Source: Streptomyces sparsogenes (GTDB lineage Bacteria; Actinomycetota; Actinomycetes; Streptomycetales; Streptomycetaceae). From it: 64,000 nucleotides of DNA. The stretch covers positions 1 through 64,000 of the forward strand of contig NZ_MAXF01000110.1 of NCBI RefSeq assembly GCF_001704635.1, written 5' to 3'. Below the pieces are notes generated by a model. That model made no database searches. It saw only the letters and a list, made by a program, of their open reading frames with translations, and had not been told where the DNA came from. The first letter of the stretch is position 1. The number at the start of each line of letters is the position of its first letter. This document shows positions 26,201 to 34,367 of this stretch, piece after piece. Made by a program: the position numbers and the translations under genes.

Positions 26201-27412
26201 CGCCGGGCGGCTGATCTCCTGTTGCACCTGGAAGGACGTATCGGAGAACTTCGGGCCACCAGCGCCCAGGACGCCGAACGACGGGAACGGGCCGTCGCCA
26301 CCCGGGACGCCGCGGCAGAGCGATTCCGGCACCTGTGCCTGGCCGGGCTGGCCGAGGATGCCGGCATCACGCCGGAACTCGATGCCGCGGACGGCACGAA
26401 GGCCACCCTGGAGGCCGCCCGTGCCACAGCCGCCGAGTGGGCGAGCATCCCGCACGCTCCGCGGAACCTGGGTGATGCCGCGAGCCGCCTGTCCGAAGCA
26501 GTCCACGAGGCCCGCCAGCGCCTCGGCGCCCGCGCCGACCTGGACCTGGAACCGGACGACGACATCCAGCTCTTCACCGCCACTCTGGACGGCGTACGCG
26601 TGGGAGCGACGGGCATGCTCACCGCGCTCACCCAGGAGCGCGACCGCAGCCGGGACGACATCACCACCGCAGAACGGCGCCTGTTCGACCAGATCCTCAC
26701 CGGCGACATCCGCCGCCACCTCGCGGCGCGCATCCGTCAGGCCGGTGAACTCGTCGACCGCATGAACGGACACCTGGAGCGGGTCCGCACCGCCTCCAAC
26801 GTCGCCGTCCAACTCGTGTGGGACGTCCGTCCGGACCTCCCGGACAGTACCCGCACCGCCCGGCAGCTGCTGCTGAAGGACCCCGGCCGGGTCACCGAGA
26901 CCGACCGGGAGGCCCTGCACGCGTTCTTCCGCGCCCGTATCGAGGAGGCCAAGGGCAGCGAAACGGCCGCGAGCTGGGAGGAGCAGCTCGGTGAGGTGCT
27001 CGACTACACCGCCTGGCACCGCTTCACCGTCCGTCTCGACCGGGCGAACGGGTCCGGGTGGCAGCCCCTGACCAAGAAGCTGCACGGCGCGCTCTCCGGC
27101 GGAGAGAAAGCCATCGCCCTTCACCTGCCGCTGTTCGCCGCCGTCGCCGCCCACTACGAGGCAGTGCCCCTCGCACCCCGGCCGATCCTGCTGGACGAGG
27201 TCTTCGTCGGCGTCGACACCGTAAACCGCGGACAGGTCTTCGCGCTGCTCACCGCACTCGACCTGGACCTCATGGTCACCTCCGACCACGAGTGGTGCAC
27301 CTACGGCGAACTGCCCGGCATCGCCGTCCATCAACTCCTCACCGACGCGGCCGACGACGCGGTCACCAGCGCGCGCTTCGTCTGGAACGGCACCGACCTG
27401 GAGGCAGGATGA
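23279..27412 (+). CDS. jetC: Wadjet component JetC, SMC-like ATPase
   Basis: An MksB/SMC-like ATPase of 1377 aa (TIGR02680-type). It would form a dimer that extrudes loops on plasmid DNA using ATP. The N-terminal head contains Walker A in LLLRGQNGSGKSKALELL (Lys65). Residues ~240-1230 are Arg/Ala/Glu-rich coiled coil with a hinge-like globular segment around 640-760 (LWRLVAFREGFPLAVQAAV). The C-terminal head has the ABC signature ALSGGEKAIALHLPLF (1272-1277 core) and Walker B RPILLDEVFVGVD (Asp1306, Glu1307). All ATPase motifs are intact, so the protein is probably functional. It is the third of four overlapping genes. Confidence 0.92.
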   Translation: MSVTELPLPRRPEPTEPDEAPATGDAVSRWQPHRAGILNVWRYYDETFTFHRGRLLLRGQNGSGKSKALELLLPFLFDASLRPNRLSTFGGSERTMHWNLLGEGASGKTRVGYVWMEFRRVGDDGTERWFGCGARLQASVHTSTVHADYFTTRSRIADPEGVLLVNEAGQPLTRAALAEAVRDRGEVHASAADYRTAVRRELFAGMGEQRYESLLSALLQLRQPKLSERLDPSLLSTLLSRALPPLGEGEIAELAEGFERLDRQREHLKRLDEEVTAAETVASRQRAYARRVLRAGSAALISATTEMDNLTRVARQSAAQLEQALTERESAQDRREEQELRAHALEETIEGLRERDAYKQGEELDRLRRRTEDATGTARRRRATAQDAQHQAEEDQRHADEAASQARTLDEHAREAAAEAHRSARAAGLESIHHETRTILDADSGMALPDSTGRDQDSLGPRTTAENGARQARRLLRGAVTARRQQVTLVTRAIDEHDRAVRDRRAAEELLDEARNRLAQAIARRDEAAAAWDDALAAQAERLLAWAEGCAELRITDSEELRARAADEAAVTALTEAAARSLEQKIATAEATTRAARQSLRDERGRLEEEVRRLSGETDLPPVPPPTRTTVRTATAGAPLWRLVAFREGFPLAVQAAVEAALEASGLLDAWVSPYDGITLPGHDTRAEAALSVTAPGPSLLEVLEPEADIPVPADTVIRILAGVAYGTTLPGGHPAAVSADGAWRLALATGTWSKPEPTYIGALARQRARQRRIGELSDRIAETNASLAAFDDQLRGLAARRARLDADRAARPDHRELDARRRDRDRAEERVAARDDAVRDAAGRLARCESEVAGALRTLDRRAAEHGLPTDRDRLCELSAAIDEFRDIADSWVDARLAATAAADRAHQRAVQADRSRRTAEARAEDAAAAEAGAAGLKARLDAVEATVGEDYRQIVARVAEARAELRRCREEVRRAADLLLHLEGRIGELRATSAQDAERRERAVATRDAAAERFRHLCLAGLAEDAGITPELDAADGTKATLEAARATAAEWASIPHAPRNLGDAASRLSEAVHEARQRLGARADLDLEPDDDIQLFTATLDGVRVGATGMLTALTQERDRSRDDITTAERRLFDQILTGDIRRHLAARIRQAGELVDRMNGHLERVRTASNVAVQLVWDVRPDLPDSTRTARQLLLKDPGRVTETDREALHAFFRARIEEAKGSETAASWEEQLGEVLDYTAWHRFTVRLDRANGSGWQPLTKKLHGALSGGEKAIALHLPLFAAVAAHYEAVPLAPRPILLDEVFVGVDTVNRGQVFALLTALDLDLMVTSDHEWCTYGELPGIAVHQLLTDAADDAVTSARFVWNGTDLEAG

Positions 27413-28659
27413 CTTGCCCGGATCCGGCTCCGGGCGAACGCACCCTGCGCCGCCCCGAACTCCGCTCGCTCTGGCACACGGTCCACGACCGCCTGTCCTC
27501 CGGCCGCCCTGTCACACGAGTTCGGCTCGGACCGCTCGACGAGGCCCAGCGCGAAGCCCTGGCCGACCTGCTCGGCCTCGACCGGCTGCCGGACGCCCGG
27601 CCCTCCGTCGCTCTGGCCCGGCTGGAAGAAGCCGTCACCGAGCTGTGTGGCCGTACCGTCAGGGAAACCGTCACCGAACTCGTCGGCCCTCTCGGTGACC
27701 GAGCGGGCGAACGGCGCCGCCTAGAGGGCGAGCGCACCAGGCTGTGGACCTGGCTGGCCGGCCACGACACCGTGAGGGCCCAGCCCGCGCTGTCGGACTG
27801 GGTTGCCTCCTGCCGAGCCGCCGGGCTGGTCGGAGCCTCCCCGGAACACACCCGAGCGCTGCTCACAGACGCGCTCACCGTGCTCGGGGAGCTACCTGCC
27901 CGCGCGGAGCCACTGCCCGTCTTCGCCGCCCGAGTCCTGAACGGTCACTCACACGCACTTGACGACGGCACTCCGCTGTCGACCCTCGTCCTGCGCGCCC
28001 TGGCAACCCTTTACGACACCGCCGTGCCGCAGTCCGCGGCGGAACGGCGGGCGTTGTGGGCTCGCGCGGGTGTCGCCGATGACGACCTGTCCGCCACCGT
28101 CCTCGTCGCCGGCCTGCGCCCGTTCGGCGACGGCCCGCTCGCCCGTGTGTCCCGAGTGTGCGCCGAGGCTGGACAGGCCGCCAGCCTCACCCTCGCCCAA
28201 CTGCGCACCCCAGGCGAGTTCACTCTGGCCGCTGCCCCCACGCCCGTCGTCCACGCCGTGGAGAACCCCAGCATCCTGGCTCTCGCGGTGCGCCGCTTCG
28301 GCGCGGACTGCCCGCCGCTCGTGTGCACGTCCGGCTGGCCCAACAGCGCGGCCATCCATCTCCTCCGCCTTCTCGCGGACCAGGGCGCCGCCCTCCGGTA
28401 CCACGGCGACTTCGACGGAGAAGGCGTTCGCATCGCCGCGTATCTCCTGGACAAGACGCCGGTCCAACCCTGGCGCATGACGGCCGCGGACTACCGTGCC
28501 GCGGTCGCGCGCACACCGAAGGGACCTCAGCCCGGCCGACTCACCACGGCACCCTGGGACCCCGAACTGACGCGCGCCATGACCGAGCATGGCACCGCAG
28601 TGGTCGAGGAACTGGTGGCCGACGTCTTGTTGGCAGATCTCGCTGCAGCGGTTCGGTAA
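27409..28659 (+). CDS. jetD: Wadjet component JetD (DUF2399), TOPRIM nuclease
   Basis: The 416-aa nuclease of the Wadjet complex, which cuts the plasmid once the SMC motor has fully extruded it. The C-terminal TOPRIM domain (DUF2399, TIGR02679-type) is visible: catalytic Glu285 in VHAVENPSILALAVRRF, and the metal-binding DxD pair Asp334/Asp336 in YHGDFDGEGVRIA. The N-terminal part is helical and likely contacts JetABC. The start ATG overlaps the JetC stop (ATGA). The catalytic residues are all present, so the operon appears complete. Confidence 0.9.
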   Translation: MTCPDPAPGERTLRRPELRSLWHTVHDRLSSGRPVTRVRLGPLDEAQREALADLLGLDRLPDARPSVALARLEEAVTELCGRTVRETVTELVGPLGDRAGERRRLEGERTRLWTWLAGHDTVRAQPALSDWVASCRAAGLVGASPEHTRALLTDALTVLGELPARAEPLPVFAARVLNGHSHALDDGTPLSTLVLRALATLYDTAVPQSAAERRALWARAGVADDDLSATVLVAGLRPFGDGPLARVSRVCAEAGQAASLTLAQLRTPGEFTLAAAPTPVVHAVENPSILALAVRRFGADCPPLVCTSGWPNSAAIHLLRLLADQGAALRYHGDFDGEGVRIAAYLLDKTPVQPWRMTAADYRAAVARTPKGPQPGRLTTAPWDPELTRAMTEHGTAVVEELVADVLLADLAAAVR

Positions 28660-28712
28660 GGATGCTGGCTGGTCGCTCACGCTCGTTTGACGCTCTGGGT
28701 ACCCAAGGAGCC

Positions 28713-29462
28713 CTACACCTGCGTCGAGAGGGGCCTTTGAACTGCGACTTTGCAAGATTCTTGCATCATGAACCTTGGATTTCGCCGCGTACACGGATAT
28801 GGACGACCCGGCGCCAGGCTCCGGGGAGATGAACTGCCCGACACTGTACCGCCGCAGCGGGCGCACTTCGGCGGACGGGGCAAGAGTTCGGCATGTTCGA
28901 GCTCCAGTAGCTTGCGGGCGAAGTGGCCGCCCCGCATCGTCACCATGACCTCTCGGGTCCATGACTGGGACAGGGGGTTGAGGCTGCCGATCATCACCGT
29001 GCGTTCGTCGATCACCGCGATGTTCCGGTGCATGACGTTGACGGGGATGACGGTGTGGGCGACGGCTCGAAGGGCGGTGCCCAACTGCCGATGACGTAGA
29101 GGCGGGTCTGGACGCGGGTGGCCGCCACGTTGAGCAGCCGCACGCCGTCCCGCGCCCAGTCCGACGCGTCGGGCTCCCGGTGGGCCCGGGACATCCACAG
29201 CTCCCGGCCGTCGGCGCCCTCAACCGTGTCGAAGACGACGACAGGGAACTCCCGGCCCGGGAAGCGGTGTGCCGTGCCCACCTCCGCCAGAGGGCCGCCC
29301 CCGCTCTCCGCGTCCCGCGGAGCCTCCAGGGTCGCGTCCGCCTGCATACCGTACGGCGTGGCGATGCCCGTCTCCTCGCCCTTTCCGCGGTGGCACTGCA
29401 CGAGGGCTCTGGCGATCAGTGCGCCGGCCGGCCACCAGCCGCTGTGGCGGCCGGTCAGGTGA
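28713..29462 (-). pseudogene. Remnant of an SF1 helicase with C-terminal phospholipase-D-like domain
   Basis: The minus strand from ~29462 encodes the second RecA-like domain of a superfamily 1 helicase: ETGIATPYGMQADATLEA, motif V (VGTAHRFPGREFPVVVFDTV) and motif VI (VRLLNVAATRVQTRLYVIG). After a frameshift near 29090 it continues into a phospholipase-D-like segment (VNVMHRNIAVIDERTVMIGS, LNPLSQSWTREVMVTM) with an HxN-type half motif and a Cys-containing tail (PPKCARCGG). The N-terminal helicase motor (motifs I-IV) is missing. Such helicase-PLD fusions are known from defence islands. The remnant lies tail-to-tail with the Wadjet operon. Confidence 0.65.
28751..28765. repeat. 15-bp perfect palindrome downstream of jetD
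   Basis: TGCAAGATTCTTGCA is a perfect inverted repeat (7-bp arms around T) located 92 nt after jetD, in AT-richer DNA at the edge of the helicase remnant. It could be an operator or a remnant of a recombination site; nothing nearby decides this. Confidence 0.4.
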
Positions 29463-29622
29463 GCCCGTGTGCCGTTTTACCGACCTGGACGGAGAAACAC
29501 CCACCTTCGACCTGCGCGCCCGGTTCACCACGGGGGCCGGTCGCATCCACTTCCGCCTGGTCCCGGAGGAACGGACGATCTGCCTCGCTCACATCGGCGG
29601 CAAGATCCGTCCGGACCTGTGA
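29462..29622 (+). pseudogene. 3' fragment of an unidentified gene
   Basis: A plus-strand reading frame begins to look protein-like exactly where the helicase remnant ends (CRFTDLDGETPTFDL, then RIHFRLVPEERTICLAHIGG) and stops at 29622. It has no credible start codon with a ribosome site, so it is read as the last ~50 codons of a gene whose 5' part was lost in the rearrangement. Family unknown. Confidence 0.35.
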
Positions 29623-29748
29623 TCCTCCTCAGCCGGCCCTGTGGCGATGTCAACGGCGGACCAGCGGCGCGGTGGGGCCTGCCTGCGCACAGCAGTGGCG
29701 CGCCGCGGGTTGTCAGCCGCGGCCTGAGATGTGCCCATAGTGTGCGGT

Positions 29749-30531
29749 TCAGGTCCGCGGCCGCTCGACGTCCGCGCGGATCGCGCGCATGATCGGGGCG
29801 ACCTCGGCGGCGGTGAAGCCGACCTTGGTGCTGGTGCCGTCGCCCTTGATGACGAGGCTGATGCCGGCGGCGGTGGTCGGGGTGAACCAGGAGCAGGTAG
29901 TGGCGGCCGTGGTGAACATCGTGTTCTGGACCAGGACGGTGTTGCAGATCGCGCGGCCGCCGTGCGGGCCGGGCATGGCGTCTATGGCGCTGGTGGTGAT
30001 CCGGTCTCCGGCGCCGTCGTCCTGGCTGGCGGGGAGCTGGTTCAGGACGTCGTGCAGGTGGTCGGGGTCGAAGCCGGTGCCGGTGACGCCGTTGTAGAAG
30101 ATCCACGCGCCGTCCGCGCGGTCGTCGTAGTAGGCCTGCACAGGAGTGCCGGAGATGCCGAGCCGAGCGGCGGTCTGCTGCAGATCGGCATTCACCGTGC
30201 TGATCAGGGAGGCCGGGGGCCGGCCCTGGGGGTAGCCGGCCGCTACCTGAGGGGCGGTCAGTACGTACGAGGTGGCGTCTTTTTCGCCTGTGCCGTTTCC
30301 TGTGGTGCCGTTTTCGCCTGTGCCGTTTCCCTCGGTGTCGTTTCCGTCGGCGCCTCCCGTGGCGCCGGGGCCGCCGAGCGTGGGCGATGCGGGGGTGCTG
30401 CCTTGCGCGGCCGTCCGGGACGGGGAGTCGGCGGCGGGGTGGGACGGGCCGCAGGCCGATGTCCATACGCAGGCCGCGGCCAGTGCGAGGGCGGCCGATG
30501 TCCGGATGCGTGGCGGGACGGGGCGTGCCAT
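29749..30531 (-). CDS. Secreted lipoprotein with Gly/Asn/Thr-rich linker
   Basis: A 260-aa lipoprotein of unknown function. The signal peptide MARPVPPRIRTSAALALA runs into a lipobox-like TSAC with Cys27, after which a low-complexity linker of Gly, Asn, Thr and Glu (GNGTGENGTTGNGTGE) leads to a ~160-aa globular domain with two Cys residues (AICNTV, TTCSWF) that may form a disulfide outside the cell. ATG 30531 is chosen because GAGGAGG lies 6 nt upstream and the signal peptide starts there. It is divergent from the LysR gene (215-bp gap), which might regulate it. Confidence 0.8.
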   Translation of the reverse strand: MARPVPPRIRTSAALALAAACVWTSACGPSHPAADSPSRTAAQGSTPASPTLGGPGATGGADGNDTEGNGTGENGTTGNGTGEKDATSYVLTAPQVAAGYPQGRPPASLISTVNADLQQTAARLGISGTPVQAYYDDRADGAWIFYNGVTGTGFDPDHLHDVLNQLPASQDDGAGDRITTSAIDAMPGPHGGRAICNTVLVQNTMFTTAATTCSWFTPTTAAGISLVIKGDGTSTKVGFTAAEVAPIMRAIRADVERPRT

Positions 30532-30746
30532 GTGCGGCCTCCTCGGGAAGGGGGACAGACCCGTTTCGGGCATGCGGGAACCAGGGCGGTGACGGCCGGA
30601 GACCTGGGGGTGCCGCAACTATGGCAGCCGCACGGCGGCGGGGCAGCCCCACCGTCCAGAGGTGCTTGCCACCCCCGACAGGAGAACTGGTGCGGCGTGC
30701 GGTGCCCGTGCCACGATGACGCCCGTGGCGGAGGAGGGAGCCGCGC

Positions 30747-31775
30747 ATGGATCTCGATCCCCGACGTCTGCTGGTCCTGCACGCGATCGCGCAGAGCGGT
30801 GGGTTGGCGCCCGCGGCGCGGGCGCTCGGGCACACGCGCTCGGCGGTCTCGCAGCAACTGGCCAGTCTGGAACGGGAGGTCGGCCTCCCGCTGGTGGACC
30901 GCTCGGGCGCACGACTGGAGCTCACCGCGGCCGGCCGGCTGCTCGCCGCCACCGGTGAGCGCATCAGCCAGGAACTGACGCTGGCCGCAGAACAGTTGGG
31001 CGCCGTCAATGATCATGTCGTGCGGGGCCCGGTGGCGATCGGGGCCACTTCCTGGGTGCTCGCGCGGGTCGCTGCCCCGGTGCTGCGGCTGCTCGCCCGG
31101 TGGCACCCGCGCCTCGAGCCGAGGTTCGTCGAGGCCGGGCTGACCGACGGCCTGCGGCAGCTGAGGCTCGGTGAGGTGGACGTCCTGGTGATCACCGACG
31201 ACCGGGACACGGCGGTGCCGCTGCCGCCCGCCGTAGGGGCGCAGATGCTGAGCGAGGACGAGTACCGCGTCGTCGTCCCGGCCGCCTGGGACACACCGGC
31301 CACCGCCGCCGAACTGTCCGGCCGCCCCTGGATCAGCGCCCCCGAGCACTCCGCGCGCGGCCGTGCCTTCGCCCGGTTCGCGCACACCCACGGGGTCGAG
31401 CCGTCGGTCGAACACCTCGCCGACCACATGATCGCCGTTCAGGCGATGCTGGCGGGGCAGGTCGGTGCCGCCGTCCTGCCGGCCTTTCTCGCCGCGCAGT
31501 TCGATCACGTGACGGTGACCGCGCTGCCCGTCCATGGCAGCCAGATCACGCGGATGCTCTACCGCACCGGCCACGGTGGCGGCGCCACGGCGTCCAGGGC
31601 AGTGGTCGACGCGCTGCGGCAGGCGGCCCGCGACCACGCCGAGGCGGCCACCGCCGCCGGCCGGGTGAAGGGCGACATCGTCGTCCGCCCTTTGCACGAC
31701 CCCACCGCCCCCGCCCCGCCCACTCCCCGCCGCCCGCTGCCGCCCCGCGATACCCACCGGCCACCCCCTGGATGA
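30747..31775 (+). CDS. LysR-family transcriptional regulator
   Basis: A 342-aa LysR-type regulator. The N-terminal winged helix-turn-helix is clear (LLVLHAIAQSGGLAPAARAL, then TRSAVSQQLASLEREVGLPL), followed by the linker helix and the co-inducer-binding domain (VAIGATSWVLARVAAPVL to ~300). The last ~35 residues are a Pro/Arg-rich tail unusual for the family. GGAGGGAG precedes the ATG. It is divergent from the lipoprotein gene. The gene it would normally control on its 3' side has been replaced or separated by the IS element inserted ~110 nt after its stop. Confidence 0.88.
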   Translation: MDLDPRRLLVLHAIAQSGGLAPAARALGHTRSAVSQQLASLEREVGLPLVDRSGARLELTAAGRLLAATGERISQELTLAAEQLGAVNDHVVRGPVAIGATSWVLARVAAPVLRLLARWHPRLEPRFVEAGLTDGLRQLRLGEVDVLVITDDRDTAVPLPPAVGAQMLSEDEYRVVVPAAWDTPATAAELSGRPWISAPEHSARGRAFARFAHTHGVEPSVEHLADHMIAVQAMLAGQVGAAVLPAFLAAQFDHVTVTALPVHGSQITRMLYRTGHGGGATASRAVVDALRQAARDHAEAATAAGRVKGDIVVRPLHDPTAPAPPTPRRPLPPRDTHRPPPG

Positions 31776-31915
31776 ACCGGCCGTCCCCGCCCGCGCCTCC
31801 GTTCGGCCGGCGGGGTCGGCGGCGCGGGGGTGAGCCGGCCCGCCCGGCCGGGGCTCGACCACGAGCAGCGGGGGCGACCTCAACCGCCTAGAAGATTCAT
31901 GAAGATCTTGGGGTT

Positions 31916-31945
31916 CTGGCCCCGCCGTGTGAGCGGCGGGGCCAG
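31916..31945. repeat. Left subterminal hairpin of the IS element
   Basis: A perfect 12-bp stem CTGGCCCCGCCG/CGGCGGGGCCAG with a TGTGAG loop lies between the left inverted repeat and the transposase start. It could shield the transposase from outside transcription. Confidence 0.7.
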
Positions 31946-31961
31946 ACTCGTTGTTGTGGTG

Positions 31962-33545
31962 ATGGGTGAATGGTCCGGAGAGACGGTCGGGCCGGATGTG
32001 TGGGAGACCTGCCGGGAGTTGATTCCGGCGGGGAGTGTGTTCGCGTTCCTGGCCGAGCATCGTGGTGCGCTGTTTCCGGTGGAGATGTTCGCGGACATGT
32101 ATCCATCGGCGAACGGGCGGCCGAGCATGCCCCCGCAGATCCTGGCCGCTGCGATCACCCTGCAGGCCCTGCACGGGCTATCGGACTTCGAGACGGTCCA
32201 GGAACTGCGCTGCGACCTGCGGTGGAAGGCCGCCTGCGGGCTGGGCCTCAACGACATGGCCTTCGACCCGTCGCTCCTGGCCTACTTCCGCCGTCGTCTG
32301 GGCCGTTCCACCCGCCCGAACCGGGTCTTTGAGGCCGTGCGTGAAGTCGTGAAGGCCACCGGTGTCCTCAAGGGCAAGCACCGCCGGGCACTGGACTCCA
32401 CCGTCCTCGATGACGCGGTGGCCACCCAGGACACCGTCACCCAGATCATCTCCGCGATCCGCCGGGTGATCCGCGAGGTCCCCGGAGGCGAGGAGACGGC
32501 GGCGCAGTGGTGCCGCGCGCACGACTACACCGACCCGGGCAAGCCGAGGATCGCCTGGGCCGACGAGCAAGCACGCGCCACGCTGATCGACGCGCTGGTC
32601 ACCGACGCGATCAACCTGCTCGGACACCTGCCCGAGCGGGAACTCGGCGAGAAGGCGGCGAACGCGGTGGGCCTGCTGGCCCTGGTCGCGGGCCAGGACG
32701 TGGAGCCGGCCGAAGACTCCGACGGGCGTGACGGACGCTGGCGCATCGCCCGGCGCACAGTCGCGGACCGGACCGTGTCCACCGTCGATGCGGACGCACG
32801 CCACATCCACAAAAACCGCACCCGCCACCAGGACGGCTTCAAAGGACATGCGTCCTTCGAGCCGGAGACCGGGCTGTTCACCGCCGTCGCGCTCACCAGC
32901 GGCCACGGCTCCGACAACCACGAGGCCGCCGTCGCCACCCGCCTGCTCGCCGACGAGGAACCGGACACGCGGTTAACCGTGCTCGGCGATTCCGCCTACG
33001 GCACCGGCGACCTGCGTGCACACCTGCAGGCCGACGGCCATACCCCGGTCATCAAGCCGCCGCCGCTGCGGCAGGCCGTCCCCGGCGGTTTCACCATCGA
33101 CGACTTCCACATCGACCTGGCGGCCGGCACCGCGACCTGCCCGGCCGGACACACCGCCAACCTCGGACAGGTCAAAGCCGACGGTGCCCGCACCGCTCAG
33201 TTCAAGCACCTGTGCACCAACTGTCCCCTGCGCGGGCGCTGCACCAGGTCCAAGACCGGGCGCACCCTCAACGTCCACCCCCAGCGCGAACTGCTGTCCG
33301 CGGCCCGCCACCAGGCGGCCACCGACCCCGCCTGGCAGGACGAATACCGCAGATGGCGGCCCCCGGTCGAACGCGCCATCGCCTGGCTGGTCGCCAAGGG
33401 AAACCGTCGAGTCCGCTACCGCGGCGTCATCGCCAACAACATCTGGCTCCACCACCGCGCCGCCGCCCTCAACCTCCGCCGGCTGATCAACCTCGGACTC
33501 ACCCGAACCAGCGGCACCTGGCACCTCACCCCAGCCACCCCATAG
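31962..33545 (+). CDS. IS1182-type DDE transposase
   Basis: A 527-aa DDE transposase. The N-terminal DUF772-like domain (FAFLAEHRGALFPVEMFADM, PPQILAAAITLQALHGLSD) is followed by the catalytic core: first Asp in RRALDSTVLDDAV, second in LTVLGDSAYGTG, and Glu in PPVERAIAWLVAKGNRR. A Cys cluster (CTNCPLRGRCTRS) precedes the final acid, as in this family. ATG 31962 is chosen over in-frame upstream starts that lie in the terminal repeat; GTG codons immediately upstream are alternatives. It contains a TTA codon (32973-32975), so transposition may depend on the bldA tRNA. Confidence 0.88.
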   Translation: MGEWSGETVGPDVWETCRELIPAGSVFAFLAEHRGALFPVEMFADMYPSANGRPSMPPQILAAAITLQALHGLSDFETVQELRCDLRWKAACGLGLNDMAFDPSLLAYFRRRLGRSTRPNRVFEAVREVVKATGVLKGKHRRALDSTVLDDAVATQDTVTQIISAIRRVIREVPGGEETAAQWCRAHDYTDPGKPRIAWADEQARATLIDALVTDAINLLGHLPERELGEKAANAVGLLALVAGQDVEPAEDSDGRDGRWRIARRTVADRTVSTVDADARHIHKNRTRHQDGFKGHASFEPETGLFTAVALTSGHGSDNHEAAVATRLLADEEPDTRLTVLGDSAYGTGDLRAHLQADGHTPVIKPPPLRQAVPGGFTIDDFHIDLAAGTATCPAGHTANLGQVKADGARTAQFKHLCTNCPLRGRCTRSKTGRTLNVHPQRELLSAARHQAATDPAWQDEYRRWRPPVERAIAWLVAKGNRRVRYRGVIANNIWLHHRAAALNLRRLINLGLTRTSGTWHLTPATP

Positions 33546-33547
33546 CC

Positions 33548-33588
33548 AAGAGGGGGCCACCCGGCCTCCGGCCGGATGGCCCCCTCTT
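33548..33588 (+). terminator. Right-end hairpin of the IS element
   Basis: AAGAGGGGGCCA pairs perfectly with TGGCCCCCTCTT, and after one mismatch CCGGCC pairs with GGCCGG around a TCC loop. It begins 3 nt after the transposase stop codon and is a strong intrinsic-type terminator within the right end. Confidence 0.8.
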
Positions 33589-33611
33589 CAAGATCTTCAT
33601 GAGCCTTCTAG

Positions 33612-33763
33612 GCTGTTTTCTGGGTGCCGGAGCCCGGGCGCCGGTCGGCGGGGGTCCGGACGCGGGCCACCCGTCGGGCATCGCCACCGCCGAGCGCCTC
33701 GGCGGCCGCGTGGCGTGGCAGACCGCGTACCTCCTCGCCGGGCGTGCCACCCGCGCGGCCTGA
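33612..33763 (+). pseudogene. 3' gene fragment truncated by the IS element
   Basis: Directly right of the IS an open plus-strand frame without a start codon continues for ~50 codons (HPSGIATAERLGGRVAWQTA, YLLAGRATRAA) and stops at 33763. The codon pattern is coding-like. It may be the C-terminus of a gene that once followed the LysR regulator and was cut or deleted on IS insertion. Family not recognised. Confidence 0.35.
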
Positions 33764-33827
33764 CACCGTCACGGTCCGACACCGGGCCCTCTTCCGCATC
33801 CGCCGTTGTTCTCGAAGGAGCGCCTCC

Positions 33828-34220
33828 ATGTCCGCATCCGACAACATCGCCCTGGTCCGCAGGCTCTACGAGTCCCAGGCCGCTCCGGCCGTCCTCGAGG
33901 AGGTCATCGATCCGGACATCGTCTGGGACATCACGCCCGGTTTCCCGGGTGGCGGCGTGTACAAGGGGTTCGAGAGCGTGGGCCGGGATTTCTTCGGCCC
34001 GCTCTTCGAGCGGTTCGACACGTTCTATCCCGTGGGCGAGGAGTACTACGCGGACGACGACGGCCATGTCTTCGTCCTCGGCCACTACCACTGCGAGACC
34101 AGGCAGAGCGACCGAGTGGACGCCAGGTTCGTCCACATCTGGACCGCCCGCGACGGCAGGCTCGTCAAGCTGAGGCAGGCCGCCGACAGCCTCGTCGTCG
34201 ACCGGGCGCTGAACGGCTGA
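33828..34220 (+). CDS. SnoaL-like / NTF2-fold protein
   Basis: A 130-aa protein of the nuclear transport factor 2-like superfamily. It starts with the typical helix NIALVRRLYESQAAPAVLEE, continues with DPDIVWDITPGFPGGGVYKG and ends with the strand ARFVHIWTARDGRLVKLRQ. Members are small-molecule-binding proteins or isomerases; the substrate cannot be read. AAGGAG lies 9 nt before ATG 33828. A stand-alone gene behind the IS-truncated fragment. Confidence 0.8.
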   Translation: MSASDNIALVRRLYESQAAPAVLEEVIDPDIVWDITPGFPGGGVYKGFESVGRDFFGPLFERFDTFYPVGEEYYADDDGHVFVLGHYHCETRQSDRVDARFVHIWTARDGRLVKLRQAADSLVVDRALNG

Positions 34221-34367
34221 CACGGTCCAGAAGCGAGCGTCGATGCTCCCCGGGGTGTCGCGCCGGTCGTCCTCGGGGCGGCCACCGTCCCCCGTTCGTA
34301 GGAAGATTAGGAAGATACGGTAGACGGAACGGTTCGCCGGTGCGGCGCGGGAGATACGTTCCGGGGC

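Larger units (their letters stand above)
31888..33611 (+). mobile_element. IS1182-family insertion sequence flanked by CTAG
   Basis: Complete insertion sequence with one transposase gene. The ends are imperfect inverted repeats: left CTAGAAGATTCATGAAGATC and right, read inward on the other strand, CTAGAAGGCTCATGAAGATC, both continuing with TTG. CTAG stands at both outer edges and is either the duplicated target or part of the ends. Each end carries a subterminal hairpin (31916-31945 and 33548-33588). The intact ends and open transposase suggest a recent insertion. Confidence 0.85.
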
